A DNA stretch of 64,000 bases from Flaccisagitta enflata (Eukaryota > Chaetognatha > Sagittoidea > Aphragmophora): contig OZ231126.1 in assembly GCA_965153355.1 (NCBI GenBank), positions 58,590,001-58,654,000 of the forward strand, written 5' to 3'. A model generated the notes under the pieces. The model did no database searches. It was given only the letters and a program-made list of their open reading frames with translations, and was not told the origin of the DNA. Shown in pieces: positions 47,256 to 58,184 of the stretch. How positions within the stretch are numbered: the stretch's first letter is position 1; the number at the start of each line of letters is the position of its first letter. The translations under genes and the position numbers were made by a program.

Positions 47256-47449
47256 TCCAGAAGCCCCCCCCCCATCTTCGCGTCTCGGTCTTTGTCTCGA
47301 TTTCTCCCTTGTTCCTTTCCTTCCTTTTATTTCTCCCCTTTACCAGTTGTTTGAATCTAGTTAATTCGCGTTTCCTTTTCAACGCGCTGCGATGATTGAG
47401 AGGAAGCTGCCCTTCCAACTTTCTTTGATTACTCCGCTCTTTCTCTGTT

Positions 47450-48302
47450 ACGCCTCCGCCATCGTAACCGTCCTCATCGTAGCCGCCTCTATCAAAGCTG
47501 CTTTGATCATGGCCAGCTCGATCGTAGCTCCCTTTGTCATAGCCGCCTTCATTGTGGTCGTCTTCTTCTAGGCTGCCTCCATAACAACGTTCGCCTTCTT
47601 CTTGGCCGCCTTCATCGTAGCCGCCTCCGTCATAGCTGCCTTTATTACGGCCAGTTTGGCTACCTCACTCATAGCCTCCTTCATCGTTACCGCCTACCTC
47701 GTGGTCCCCTTCATCTTGGCTGCCTCCTCCATGGCTGCCTCAATAATAGTCACCTTTTTTTTGGCTTCGTTGTGGTCACCTTCTTCTTGGCCGCCTTTAT
47801 TGGAGCCGCCTCCATCATAACTGCCTTGATCCTGGCCACCTCGATCGCAGCTGTCTTTGTCATAGTCGCCTTTATTATGGTTGCCTTCATCTTGGCTGCC
47901 TCCTCCATGGCTGCTTCAATAATAGTCACCATCTTCTTGGCCGCCTTTATTGGAGCCGCCTCCATCATAACTGCCTTGATCGTGGCCACCTCGATCGCAG
48001 CTGTCTTTGTCATAGTCGCCTTTATCATGGTCGCCTTCATCTTGGCTGCCTCCACTATGGTTGGCTTCATTGTGGTCGCCTCCTTCTCGGCCGTCAACAT
48101 CGCCGCCGCTTTTCTTGTGGCCTTCTTTACCGTCGTTGTCTCCACCATGACCACCTCGATCGTAACCGCCTTCAATTCCGTCGTTGTTAGAAATGTATGT
48201 CTGTCCGTCTCTTAGGTGTGCGTGCCTTCTGTCTCTTTTGCGTGCTTTTGGCTTTTTCTCTTTCTCTACTATTCGATGCCCGTGTCTTTTGTTTCTTGCC
48301 AT
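47450..48302 (-). pseudogene. Gly/Asp/Tyr-rich repeat frame with breaks (unknown)
   Basis: On the minus strand from an ATG at 48302 a basic segment (HGHRIVEKEKKPKARKRDRR) is followed by Gly/Asp/Tyr/His-rich repeats such as GGHDQGSYDGGGSNKGGQED. A stop falls at 47916. The same pattern resumes beyond it in shifted frames to about 47450 (GGYDEGGQEEG, RAGHDQSSFDRGGYDEDGYD). A 150-bp higher-order unit is visible (47801 and 47951). It could be a decayed low-complexity secreted or RGG-like protein, or a minisatellite that happens to be open. Two other frames are also open across it, which weakens a coding claim. Confidence 0.3.
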
Positions 48303-48739
48303 TTTTTATATTGAACGCTAGATGGGTAACCATATGGTTGCGCCTTGATTTTGTGCCATTTGTTTTTACTACGTAGGCAAATATACGTAACTCGTCTTTC
48401 GTATCATCCAATTTTTGGATTGATTGATTTTATTTATTTACGGCATCGCTTCTTAAAGTGTTTGATTGATTTTTATGATCGTTTGAATGCGCCCTTGGAA
48501 TTCACTAATTTCAATAATCTCTCATCTTTTTATTGCAGATAAACTAATGAACGGACAATTAACGTTAATTTGACATCGACAGACTGTGGGTTGAAACCAA
48601 CGAAAGTGGGCCTAAAGTAGGTTTTATAGCGCGTTTTACTTTTATTAACGTTGTTTTTATCTTGTCCTCCGGTCTGTTATTTTTGTCTTTTGCCCTTTTG
48701 CATTTTTATCGCCGGATTTTAGTATGGTTTTATCGCTTG

Positions 48740-48860
48740 TCCGATCAGCTTGCTATAGGGATGATATGGATGAATTTAATGGGATGGGCCGGGGCAGGGG
48801 CAGGTATTATCCAGGTGGCATGGGCTCTGAAGAAGATGAACATGTTGTCATGTGCTGTTT
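48740..48860 (+). other. Possible Gly/Arg-rich exon (weak)
   Basis: After an acceptor-like TTGCTATAG the plus strand reads GDDMDEFNGMGRGRGRYYPG, then GMGSEEDEHVVM. The composition is like an RGG-type linker of an RNA-binding protein. No good donor follows and no neighbouring exon was found, so this is only a candidate. Confidence 0.2.
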
Positions 48861-49158
48861 CTGTCCTTTATTGTATACTATCTCGATTTCATGTTATCTT
48901 TTGCGTTTGCTGATCACAATTATTCTCACTTTCCCTTTCATTTTTCCCCACTCTCTTCAGTTGTTGAAATTTTTATGGAATAAACGAGACGATCGCCTTC
49001 CTATTTTCCAATCGGCCACTTTCTTTCACCACAAGTAGTCAGTCAGATAGACGCTCATGGACAGTGCCAGTTGAAACTCGTGGGCGTAATTTATATTTCA
49101 ACAATTTAAAAAACGACTCGATTCTTTTCATCTTCGACCTCCGAAACGAAATTGGACA

Positions 49159-49407
49159 ATGGCAGCCGCGCTTAGCGACAACACCGTCTCGGCAGCTCTA
49201 ACGTCATCTCGTGTATCTCACTTCGGTTTGAATCAGTGTCCGAGGTCGCTTCGTTTGCGCGCAATGAAGAACGACATCACTGCGGAAATGGAAGGATGCC
49301 GGCGCCTTTACGCCGCCGTTTCTACTTGCGTTGAAGGAACGAATGACTTCGGCGACGCCGCCTGTGTCCTTGAAATTTGGAGGAAATGTCGTTCAACTAG
49401 TTGTTAA
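49159..49407 (+). CDS. Small ORF with a Cx9C motif, 82 codons (unknown)
   Basis: Starts at an ATG in a good context (GGACAATGGC), with no splice sites needed, and ends in a stop after STSC. Residues 47-57 are C-RRLYAAVST-C, an exact Cx9C; a further CVLEIWRKC (Cx7C) begins at residue 69. Twin-Cx9C proteins of the mitochondrial intermembrane space have Cx9C, about 10 residues, Cx9C; here the second pair is two residues short. The GC-rich, balanced composition differs from the AT-rich surroundings, which supports coding. I do not recognise the protein; a CHCH-like role is speculation. Confidence 0.35.
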   Translation: MAAALSDNTVSAALTSSRVSHFGLNQCPRSLRLRAMKNDITAEMEGCRRLYAAVSTCVEGTNDFGDAACVLEIWRKCRSTSC

Positions 49408-49409
49408 TG

Positions 49410-50380
49410 CAATGACAAATGAAAAACTGCTTAATGTTTAAACAATCATAGGCTTACAAAAAAAACTGTCGGCTTATCCCATTTTGAGAAAAAAATGACA
49501 GAAAAATGAAGGGGAAGAGAATCATAATCTGAAGTCATTTTTTTACTGTCTTACAGTTGAGTAATTGAGTTCAAATTTTTTGCACATATCAATGGATGGA
49601 TAGAGATGGCTTACAAGCTATGGGATGACTCTGCTTGACATTTTTTGATTGCTTAAACTAGCTTTTTGCTTATAGGGACAAAATCGGGACAGGCCAAAAA
49701 AGGCCCTTCTACCCCTGTTTTGGACCCCATAGGGGCAGTTGGAGGAGCAAAAATTGGTTTGGCATGGCGCACCAGGTAGTTAGGTATGTCACCCAACCTT
49801 TGTGACCTTATTCAATGCAGCAGCAGAAGCGATGACACTTCTACAATGATGGAGAGTCAGGATTTCCAGGGCGGACCCCGATGCGCGGAATTAACCTAAA
49901 GAAAGATCTCTTAAATTCAAACGGATTGGAAAAAATCATTCTGCTTGACCTCATTAGATCACATTTTTACAAATTTTTTTGAATGTTGAAAAAATTGAAG
50001 GCTGTAGTTAAATATATTGCTCTAAAATCATGTTATATCAAAGGAAAACAAAAAAAAAAAATCAATGGTTTTTGATGCTTTTTAAAAAAATCAATGATAC
50101 ACTGATTTAAGTCAAAAAATCATTGACCAATCAGATAGAAACTTGAAACAAAAGCAGTTGATAGATCAAAATACCATATAATAACTAAAAATTGATTCAT
50201 TTGAATATATTTTTCATTCAGTGAGTCAATATGCTTATTTTCATCCAGCTGTCCGTATATTTATGAGCTAGATGGTAGAATCTAATCCTTAGTGGATACG
50301 TCCTGGCAAAGAACGGTCGGATCGGTTGAAAGTTTGACTACATGTATACAATGCGAACGAATATTTCCGAACGCAACCAA
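49410..50380. other. No gene seen
   Basis: AT-rich unique DNA with no element ends or exons that I can support. Confidence 0.45.
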
Positions 50381-50387
50381 GCGCATT

Positions 50388-50480
50388 TTTTTGTGGCAGA
50401 CACACAACTCTTTTCGTTGCTGTGTCGTTAATACGGCCGGTCCGTCTGTCTGTCCGTCGGTCAGTCCGTTCCGCCTGTAA
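50388..50480 (+). mobile_element. Family B/E fragment
   Basis: TTTTTTTGTGGCAGACACAC followed by AACTC, then GGTCCGTCTGTCTGTCCGTC. A diverged head and core. The distal arm CAATTGTCCGCGACTG may be the one at 50524-50540. Confidence 0.5.
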
Positions 50481-50574
50481 TTATTTGTTCTTGACGTTTG
50501 AGATTTTGTGTAACTACTCCTGTCCAATTGTCCGCGACTGTTGCTCGGTGTTTGGCTTATTTCAATCCAATTCT

Positions 50575-50689
50575 AGGTACGCCAACGCGCCTCTATAACC
50601 GGTCTGTTCGTCCGTCGGACTGTCGGTCGGTCACGCAAACCACTGTTGATCCACCCGGCGCACCTATTGGCATATTTGGCCTTGTTTTT
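50575..50689 (+). mobile_element. Family E element
   Basis: GGTACGCCAACGCGCCTCTA, GTCCGTCGGACTGTCGGTCG, CACGCAAACCACTGTTGATC, CACCCGGCGCACCTATTGGC, ATATTTGGCCTTGTT. The tail matches the other family E copies. Confidence 0.7.
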
Positions 50690-50699
50690 TTTCAGTCCT

Positions 50700-51822
50700 G
50701 TGACTAAAATTAGCACAGTGATTGTGGTCATGAAAAAGACCTTGTTCCTTCACAATACTTATGTGGTCGTAATTCACCGGTTGCCCGCTAAGCTGTGAGG
50801 CTAACAAAAAAAATTCTCATTCCAGCGATTAATTTCTGGTTTTTGCTTTTACCATTTTTCTTTTCAACCTTTTGTTCATACGTCAAGAGATCTCCGTTAT
50901 TGCCTCTTTCCTCCTGCTCCCTCTTCTTTTGAAAAGGGACACTGTGGGCCGACCCTTCTCAGTAACTCAGAGGGCACTTTTATGCCAAAAATGGAGAAAC
51001 CAAAAACGCCAAACCTAATCTTTAGACTATATGTTTGATATTAACCAGCCATAGGATGATACCTTAACCAGAAGTAGGTGCCCACTATGTAATCGCCCGG
51101 ACTCTGGCTCTGGAAGCTGAGATGGCCGATATAGTCAAAATTTAAAAATGAAAAAAATGAAGTAAAGAAGGTTGGTATTGAAGCAAAATGGTTTGTATGG
51201 AAAGTACCCATCACAATTTTGGTTGATTTTTTCATTTGGGGGCATGATAAATAAACGGAATTAAGAGGCCCGGATTTTGTCCAAATATGGGGGTCAGCGG
51301 ACTTTTTTTTTTTTTAACACCCTAGAACAGCACATTAAGACCATATCATTACTGAAATGTGGAAAGGAGACTCTAAGCTTTCATATTCAGGTCTCTTGAA
51401 TGTAGATGTATCTTAGTTTTTTTTTAATACTACAATATGTGTTTTTTTAAAATCAATGAGTAAATTCCAATGTTAATCCTATGGAAGGGGGAAGAGCAAA
51501 AAAATTGTTTTTTTTTTTTTTTTACCTATCTAGAACAGGTACTTAAGGTAATTTTTTTTGGTGGTTCTTACCCTTAGGTGATGGCCTACCAGGGACAGGT
51601 ATCCATTTTTGTAGATGTATCACCTATTTGGAGTAATAGCACCTTGTTATTTTGCTACTATTACAAAGGACAATTAGATACCAGCTCCTTTGGAAATCAG
51701 CCCCACTCTTAGGACAAAATAGCTTGCTATGAAAGTTTACTGTTGCAGCTACTTGATTAGAAAAGCAAACAATGTGGTATGAGGTGGTAGTTATATTTAT
51801 GGTGCATGGTGGGGGGGGGGGA

Positions 51823-51853
<31 letters not shown>

Positions 51854-52370
51854 GAGGAGGTGTTGGAATCTATGTAAATAGATAATATTGGCCTTGCTTT
51901 GTATATCTTTTAGATGACAGCTAGTACAGGACACTGGCATGAAAGCAAATGTGTGATTCTGAATAAGACAGGAGGGAGAGAGGAGGGGTGGAGGAGGAGG
52001 AGGTGGAAGAGGAGGAGGAGGTGGAGGACAAAGACGACGATGATGAGAAGAAAAAAGCTGAATAACTGATCAAAGTGGAGCTTTTTTTTATCTTTTTGAC
52101 TGCAAGTGATAGACATAGGTCTAAAATCAAGTCTGTTACAGTGTGCTGTATGTATGTTAATCAATACTGCGACTTGGGGACCCCTATACAGCAAAAATAA
52201 AACAGGTCTTTAGGGGTCTCTAGGACCAATACCACCAGATATCTTGTTTAAGTAGGGCTTCTTTCATACTTGCAAAGTGGAACTCCACCAGAAACTGGCA
52301 ATAAAAAGAAAAGAAAGAGTAAAGACACTCAAATAACCCTTAAAACCTACTTTTTGCTCATATGAAAAAA
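50700..52370. other. No gene seen; (GGA)n at 51811-51860
   Basis: A G-run and about 14 GGA units lie at 51811-51860, and a second GGA/GGT tract at 51960-52030. The rest is unique AT-rich DNA. Confidence 0.45.
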
Positions 52371-52399
52371 GCCCTCTCACAGCCAAAAGTACCTCCTTT

Positions 52400-53110
52400 T
52401 GAGTTCCCCAGGGGCCCCTGGGGCCCATAACACTCAAATGTTTTGCTTGCCACGGCCTCTATCATTCTTAAAAGGATCTAATTTCTAACATACAATGTAA
52501 AAACCCAAGATTATGTACAAAAAAAAACTAAAAAACCCTAAAAAATCTTCATTTAAGGTCCTTAGGGGCCCCTGGGGCCCATAACACAAAATATTTTGCT
52601 GGGTAAGGCCTCTATCACATGTACAAGGTTGAAATTTCCTTCATACAACCAAAAATACACATGATGGTATACAAAAAACCCTCTTGTAACCAAAAAAAAA
52701 TTAATTTTGGGGTCCCTAGGGGCCCCTGGGGCCTGTGATACTGAAAATTTGTTTCTGCTGGAGCCTCTTTCATTCCAATAAGGTTCAAATTTCTTAAAAA
52801 GAAGAAAAAAACCCAAGATTATAAGCAAAAAACGCTCTAATTGGTTAAAAAACCTAATTTTGGGGTCCCTAGGGGCCTCTAGGGCCCATGACACTTGAAA
52901 GTTTTGCTTGCTTGGGCTTCCATCACACTAAAAGTGTTGAGATTTCCCATTTACAACCCAAAAAAGTCATGATTCTACTCAAAAAACACTCAATTTCCTC
53001 AAAAACCTCATTTTGGGGCCCTCAGGGGCCCCTGGGGCCCTCAAAGCTGGATATTTTTGCTCTCTAGGCCATCTACTACACTTATGAGGTTGATCTGTGC
53101 AAAAAAAAGT
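52400..53110. repeat. ~155-bp degenerate tandem repeat with GGGGCCCCTGGGGCCC box
   Basis: Five units start with variants of TAGGGGCCCCTGGGGCCC at about 52410, 52564, 52718, 52871 and 53024. Each continues with AACACT, TTTTGCTTGC, GCCTCTATCA and an A-rich AAACCCAA stretch. The box is conserved better than the rest of the unit. A minus-strand frame stays open over two units but has repeat-like composition. Confidence 0.85.
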
Positions 53111-53178
53111 AAGTTAAAACATTCAGTTTTTTTTTAGAAAGATCTCTTCATAAAGCCCACAGTGAGGGAGAAAAAAAT

Positions 53179-53704
53179 AGTCGCAAAAGCGTTAGATGGT
53201 CAGCGGTACCCGTTGCCCCTGAGTGAGTGTATGAGGGTGTGAGATGGTGAGAGGGGCAGCGGCCCCGAAGGAGCCGATGACCTATGCTGTTTTTAGTTGA
53301 GCCTGGAGGCTGGAATTGGGGCCTTGAAGCTGGGATTTGAGCTTAGAGGCAGAGATTTGAGCCTCGTGGCTGAGATTTGCGCCTCAAGACTGGGATTTGA
53401 GCCTCAAGTTGTTGGAATTTGAGCCTTGAGGCTGGGATTTGAGGCTCGAGGTTGACTTGGGCCTGAGGCTGGGATTTGGGCCACAAGGTTGGGATTTGGG
53501 CCTCGAGGTTGAGATTTGGGCAACGAGGCTAGGATTTGGGTTTGGATAGATCTAAGCCTTTCAAGGCTGGATTTAGTCTCAGAGGCTGAAAGCGGGGACG
53601 GAGAAGGAGGAGAAGAAGGAGAAGGAGCAGGAGAAGGAGGAGGAGAAATTTCCCCTATGTGTGAAAGCATAGGTCATCGGCCCCTTCGGGGCCGCTGCCC
53701 AAAA
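53179..53704 (+). mobile_element. Family C element, well preserved
   Basis: AGTCGCAAAAGCGTTAGATG followed by GTCAGCGGTACCCGTTGCCC, GGGGCAGCGGCCCCGAAGGA followed by GCCGATGACCTATGCT. About 13 units of GGGATTTGAGCCTCGAGGCT type, GGAGAAGGAGGAG tract, then GTGTGAAAGCATAGGTCATC and GGCCCCTTCGGGGCCGCTGC. Co-linear with the copy at 12618-13209. Confidence 0.88.
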
Positions 53705-53767
53705 GGACAAGTGCAGTGTGTGAGAGAGGATGAGATTGAGAGAGAGAAAGGGAGGGAGGGAGGGAGG

Positions 53768-53960
<193 letters not shown>

Positions 53961-54337
53961 CTACACATATACACACACACATACACACGCACGCACACAA
54001 ATGGACAAACACAGACAGACCGACTGACTGACAAACAGACGGAGAAACTTCAAATGTGGAAGAAAGAGAGAAAGACGAACCGAATGAAGAAATGAATGGT
54101 CAGTGTTTACAAAGAGGAAAAAGTAGACAGACACACAGATATACAGACAGACAGCCGGACCTACACTGCGGCAAATGAAATGAAACCGGGGGAACCAAAC
54201 AAAGAAACAATAGTGAAAAACAATAAGATTTGAGAGACATGAGGCAAACTGGCAAACAATGTAAAAGAGAACAAAATTGCAAAAGAGGCCAGTAAAATTT
54301 ATCACACAGGAAAAATAACCAAGAGAAATTAAGATTA

Positions 54338-54538
54338 AACAAGTGACGCGGGGTTACAATATCGTCGCGGACGAGTAAGCAGGGGTGCACAACACCCCCC
54401 CCTGCAGTCCTCCAGTCTCCCACATAGAAAATCAGCAAACACAATCGTTCTAGATGCGCGTTTTCACATTTTCCAACTTGATCATTACGGATGGACCAAT
54501 GATCGGACGGACCAACGACCGGACAAAGCCGCCACTGT
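54338..54538 (-). mobile_element. Family B2 element
   Basis: AACAAGTGACGCGGGGTTAC followed by AATATCGTCGCGGACGAG, AGCAGGGGTGCACAACACCC, TTTTCACATTTTCCAACTTG, GGACGGACCAACGACCGGAC and AAAGCCGCCACTGTA. The 3' hairpin is missing; the 54-bp satellite starts 33 bases beyond the break. Confidence 0.75.
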
Positions 54539-54571
54539 ATGAATCTGTTCTTGACGCAGAGTCGGGCCGGG

Positions 54572-55403
54572 GAAACTGACAATAGCGCATTCGAGTCGGA
54601 CACTGGCAATAGCGCACCCATCTTGGAAACTGACAATAGCGCACCCAAGTCGGACACTCGCAATAGCGCACCCATCGTGGAAACCGACAATAGCGTACCC
54701 AAGTTGGACACTGGCAATAGCGCACCTATCTTGAAAACTGACAATAGCGCACCCGAGTCGGACACTCACAATAGCGCACCCATCGTGGAAACCGACAATA
54801 GCGTACCCGAGTCGGACACTCACAATAGCGCACCCATCGTGGAAACTGACAATAGCGCACCCGAGTTGGACACTGGCAATAGCGCACCCATCTTTGAAAC
54901 TGACAATAGCGTACCCGAGTCGGACACTGGCGATAGCGCACCCATCATGGAAACTGACAATAGCGCACCCGAGTCGGACACTCACAATAGCGCACCCATC
55001 GTGGAAACCGACAATAGCGTACCCGAGTCGGACACTCACAATAGCGCACCCATCGTGGAAACTGACAATAGCGCACCCGAGTCGGACACTCGCAAAAGCG
55101 CACCCATCTTGGAAACTGACAATAGCGCACCCGAGTCGGACACTCGCAATAGCGCACCCATCTTGGAAACTGACAATAGCGCACCCGAGTCGGACACTCG
55201 CAATAGCGCAACCATCTTGGAAACTGACAATAGCGCACCCGAGTCGGACACTCGCAATAGCGCACCTTTCGTGGAAACTGACAATAGCGCACCCGAGTCG
55301 GACACTCGCAATAGCACACCCATCTTGGAAACTGACAATAGCGCACCCGAGTCGGACACTCGCAATAGCACACCCATCTTGGAAACTGACAATAGCGCAC
55401 CCG
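54572..55403. repeat. 54-bp tandem repeat, 15.4 units, open reading frame throughout
   Basis: Fifteen full units and a 22-base partial, with exactly 54-bp spacing and no indels. Each unit is a dimer of two related 27-bp halves, GAAACTGACAATAGCGCACC and GACACTCGCAATAGCGCACC, with different 7-base ends. The plus strand gives an ORF of 289 codons (54539-55408) with the 18-residue repeat ETDNSAPESDTRNSAPIL; minus frames are open as well. Base changes between units are mostly non-synonymous. I treat it as a satellite, not a proven gene. Confidence 0.92.
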
Positions 55404-55574
55404 GGTAATCCGATATTCCGCTCATCATTTCCCGTGGGTTGAGTCTTTGGTCATATCGGGAATGTTTGAGTGGCCAAACTGTCAGAATTGTCTGAAGTTT
55501 GTGACAGCTAATAATGCTCTGGCGCCTTTTCCATTATATTGCTTTCATCTCTCGGCTTGAATGATTTATATGAC

Positions 55575-55679
55575 CAACATCATCATTATCCTCATCATCA
55601 TTATCCTCATCATCATCGTCATCATCATTATCCTCACCATCATTATCGCGTCGTCATCATCATAATCATCGTCATATTT

Positions 55680-55724
<45 letters not shown>

Positions 55725-55725
55725 G

Positions 55726-55759
<34 letters not shown>

Positions 55760-55952
55760 TGTCATCATTGTCATCGTAATTATCATCTTCATCGTGACCA
55801 TTATTGCCGTCATCATGCATCATCATCATTAGCAACACTATCATCATGATTATATGACCAGTATCATTATCATCATTGTGATCATCATCATAATCATTTC
55901 CATCATTATCATTGTAATTATCATTATCATCATCATCTCCCTCCTTCTTATC

Positions 55953-56007
<55 letters not shown>
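55575..56007. repeat. (ATC)n imperfect trinucleotide tract
   Basis: About 430 bp of ATC triplets with GTC/ATT variants and short unique inserts; purest at 55680-55760 and 55955-56007. Ile-rich and Asp-rich frames are artefacts. Confidence 0.95.
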
Positions 56008-56009
<2 letters not shown>

Positions 56010-56463
56010 GATAAAATACATATATACATTCTTTAAAAAAGTATTATTCAGGACTGCACGATGCGTCATAGGAGAATATCACAAGTCAACAACCATCACT
56101 GTGTCTGTGGGATTTGCCCATCTTCCGAATTTTTCTTGTTGGCTTGATAATTTGCCGAGTGGAGCTGAGTTGGACAAACATAAATCTGGCTCTGGAATGA
56201 CTGGCGCGTGACGTCATGAGAGCCAGAATGAACAGCCAAAGGACAGCGGCAGTCAGACAGAGATAGAGACTGATATAGAAAGACAGACAGACAGACATAG
56301 AACTAGAGAGATAGAGACAGAGACCCAAACCATCGGACGCGAACAGATAGAGACGTCATGCAAACGGGAAAGGTCGGCCGCAAGACATAGAGAAACAGAG
56401 AAACAGACAGGCAGAAAGGCAGATAGACAGACAGACAGAGGAAAAGACAGACAGACTGACATA

Positions 56464-57030
56464 CAGGGTGTTTCACACCAAATGATATATAAGAAAACGA
56501 TATCATTCTGCTTCTAAAAATGATGAAACAATTCTGAAAATAGATTCAAAGAGTTCTTAAATTCCGATTTTTCATGTAGAAATTTCATTGGTCTGGGTCA
56601 AGTAGTTTGGCCTCAGCAAAGATTTGAAAAAAAAATGAACATTTTCAGTCAAACTTGTTTCCATCCTAGAAATTGTTCTTTAAATCGCTCTCATTTCTAA
56701 ACGGTTGGAGCTACAGATCCCAGATTGGTCTCAAATTGCAAGATTTTCAAATTTTTTCATTTGGAGTCCACACCCTGGCATCTGTAGCTCTAACTGTTTA
56801 GAAAATGAAAGCGATTTAAAGAAACATTTCTAGTATTTAAAACCTTTGACTGAAAACGTTTCATTTTTCAAATTCGCTGAGGCTAAAACTACTTGACCCA
56901 GGCCAATGAAATTTTTACATGAAAAATCGGAGTTTAAGGGCTCTATGAATCTAATTTAAGAATTGTTTCATTATTTTTAGAAGCAGAATGACATCGTTTT
57001 CTTACATATCATTTGGTGTGAAACACCCTG
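56464..57030. mobile_element. TA-flanked full-length foldback element, 567 bp
   Basis: The left end CAGGGTGTTTCACACCAAAT is matched by ATTTGGTGTGAAACACCCTG on the right, with TA directly outside both. Complementarity continues inwards (GAAAACGATATCATTCTGC, AAGTAGTTTGGCCTCAGC, GAGCTACAGATCC and their inverted partners) to an axis near 56745, so almost the whole element is one palindrome. No ORF. Tc1/mariner-type target. Confidence 0.9.
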
Positions 57031-57199
57031 TAGATGCTTTGGAATGAGTAATGTAATGCGTATACATCAATGGATGGATAGACAGAGCGATGGGCCGTCG
57101 GAGAGAAACAGAAACCGACCGATGAGCGACCGACAGAGAGACAGTTTGAGAGAGATATTCCTTCATTGTCTTCCTTAAGCAAAGTCCGCCTTTTGACTC

Positions 57200-57600
57200 C
57201 ATTCAACGCCCGGAAGCAAGTCAGTCATTTGGGGAGGGGAATGGTGGGGAGGGGGGGCAACAGCTAGTCATTTGGGGGTGGCAGCAGTGGTTGACTAGTG
57301 GTGGGGGGAAGGCTGCTGGGGAGGTAGCAGTCAGTCATTTAGATAGGGGGTGCAAGGAGAGGGGTAGAGGGTAGGAGCATTCAGTCATTTGGGGAGAGGC
57401 TGTGGGGGGAGGGTGAGAAGTGAGAGTTACTCGGGGGTGGGGGGACAAAGGGGGAGAGTAGCAGTCGGTCACTCAGAGTGAAGGTGGAGAGAGCGGCAGT
57501 CAGCCAGTGGGGGGGGGTAAGGCGCGGCATTTAGTCACTCAAGGGGCCCAGGGGGGGGACAGGAAACGGGGGGAGGCAGCCCTCAGTCACGCGCGGGACC
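57200..57600. repeat. G-rich degenerate minisatellite
   Basis: Irregular units containing GCAGTCAGTCATTTGGGG and GGGGGGAGGG repeat about ten times, spacing 30-60 bp. Many runs of four or more G on the plus strand give strong G-quadruplex potential. Confidence 0.75.
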
Positions 57601-57954
57601 GTCGTTTTCCTTGCCAAACCCCCGCAGCCATAAAGAGACCCGTTGAATGACGCCAAAAAAAAAAACTTTTCTCATAAAATTGTCGCGCCAAAGCAGTGCT
57701 TAGAAAAACTTTTATTCATAAAGCGGCGTTTGTTGCAAGAGGTCCAGTACGTCTATACTTTATCTAGACACTCTTGAATTTAGGGCACATACAGTCTTAC
57801 AGTTTAAGACATGAATTTGAATTTTGAAGGAACGGAATACTTTCATTGAATTGAAGCATAATGTTGCATAATGATTGAGAATCAAGACATGTGGTTGCCA
57901 TTTGCCCAAAACTAAATTTTCTTTGGTTAATTTGAGCAAGGAAACCTCAGAAAC

Positions 57955-58101
57955 AACAAGACCGTATACACTCCCCACAGTCACGGACGGGTGGGCAGGA
58001 ACGGAAAAGCGAGAGAACATTCGTATTTGGTTTTTGTTACCGACAGACAGACCGACAGACCGACAAAGCTAGTTCTAGAGTCGCGAGTCTGCGACTGAAA
58101 A
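57955..58101 (-). mobile_element. Family A variant element
   Basis: AACAAGACCGTATACACTCC followed by CCACAGTCACGGACGGGTGG, GACAGACAGACCGACAGACC core, AGTTCTAGAGTCGCGAGTCT followed by GCGACTGAAAA. The intact counterpart of the interrupted copy at 19391-19712. Confidence 0.75.
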
Positions 58102-58184
58102 GGTAGAAAAACTCATGGTACAACAAAATTTCTAGGTTGAAAGACCCTGCCAATCTAATTCCTCTACCCCAGAGGTTCTGTACC

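Noticed and set aside
54539-55408. 289-codon ORF as a real repeat protein
   Set aside because: Several frames on both strands are equally open because the unit length is a multiple of three; unit differences are mostly non-synonymous. Kept only as a satellite.
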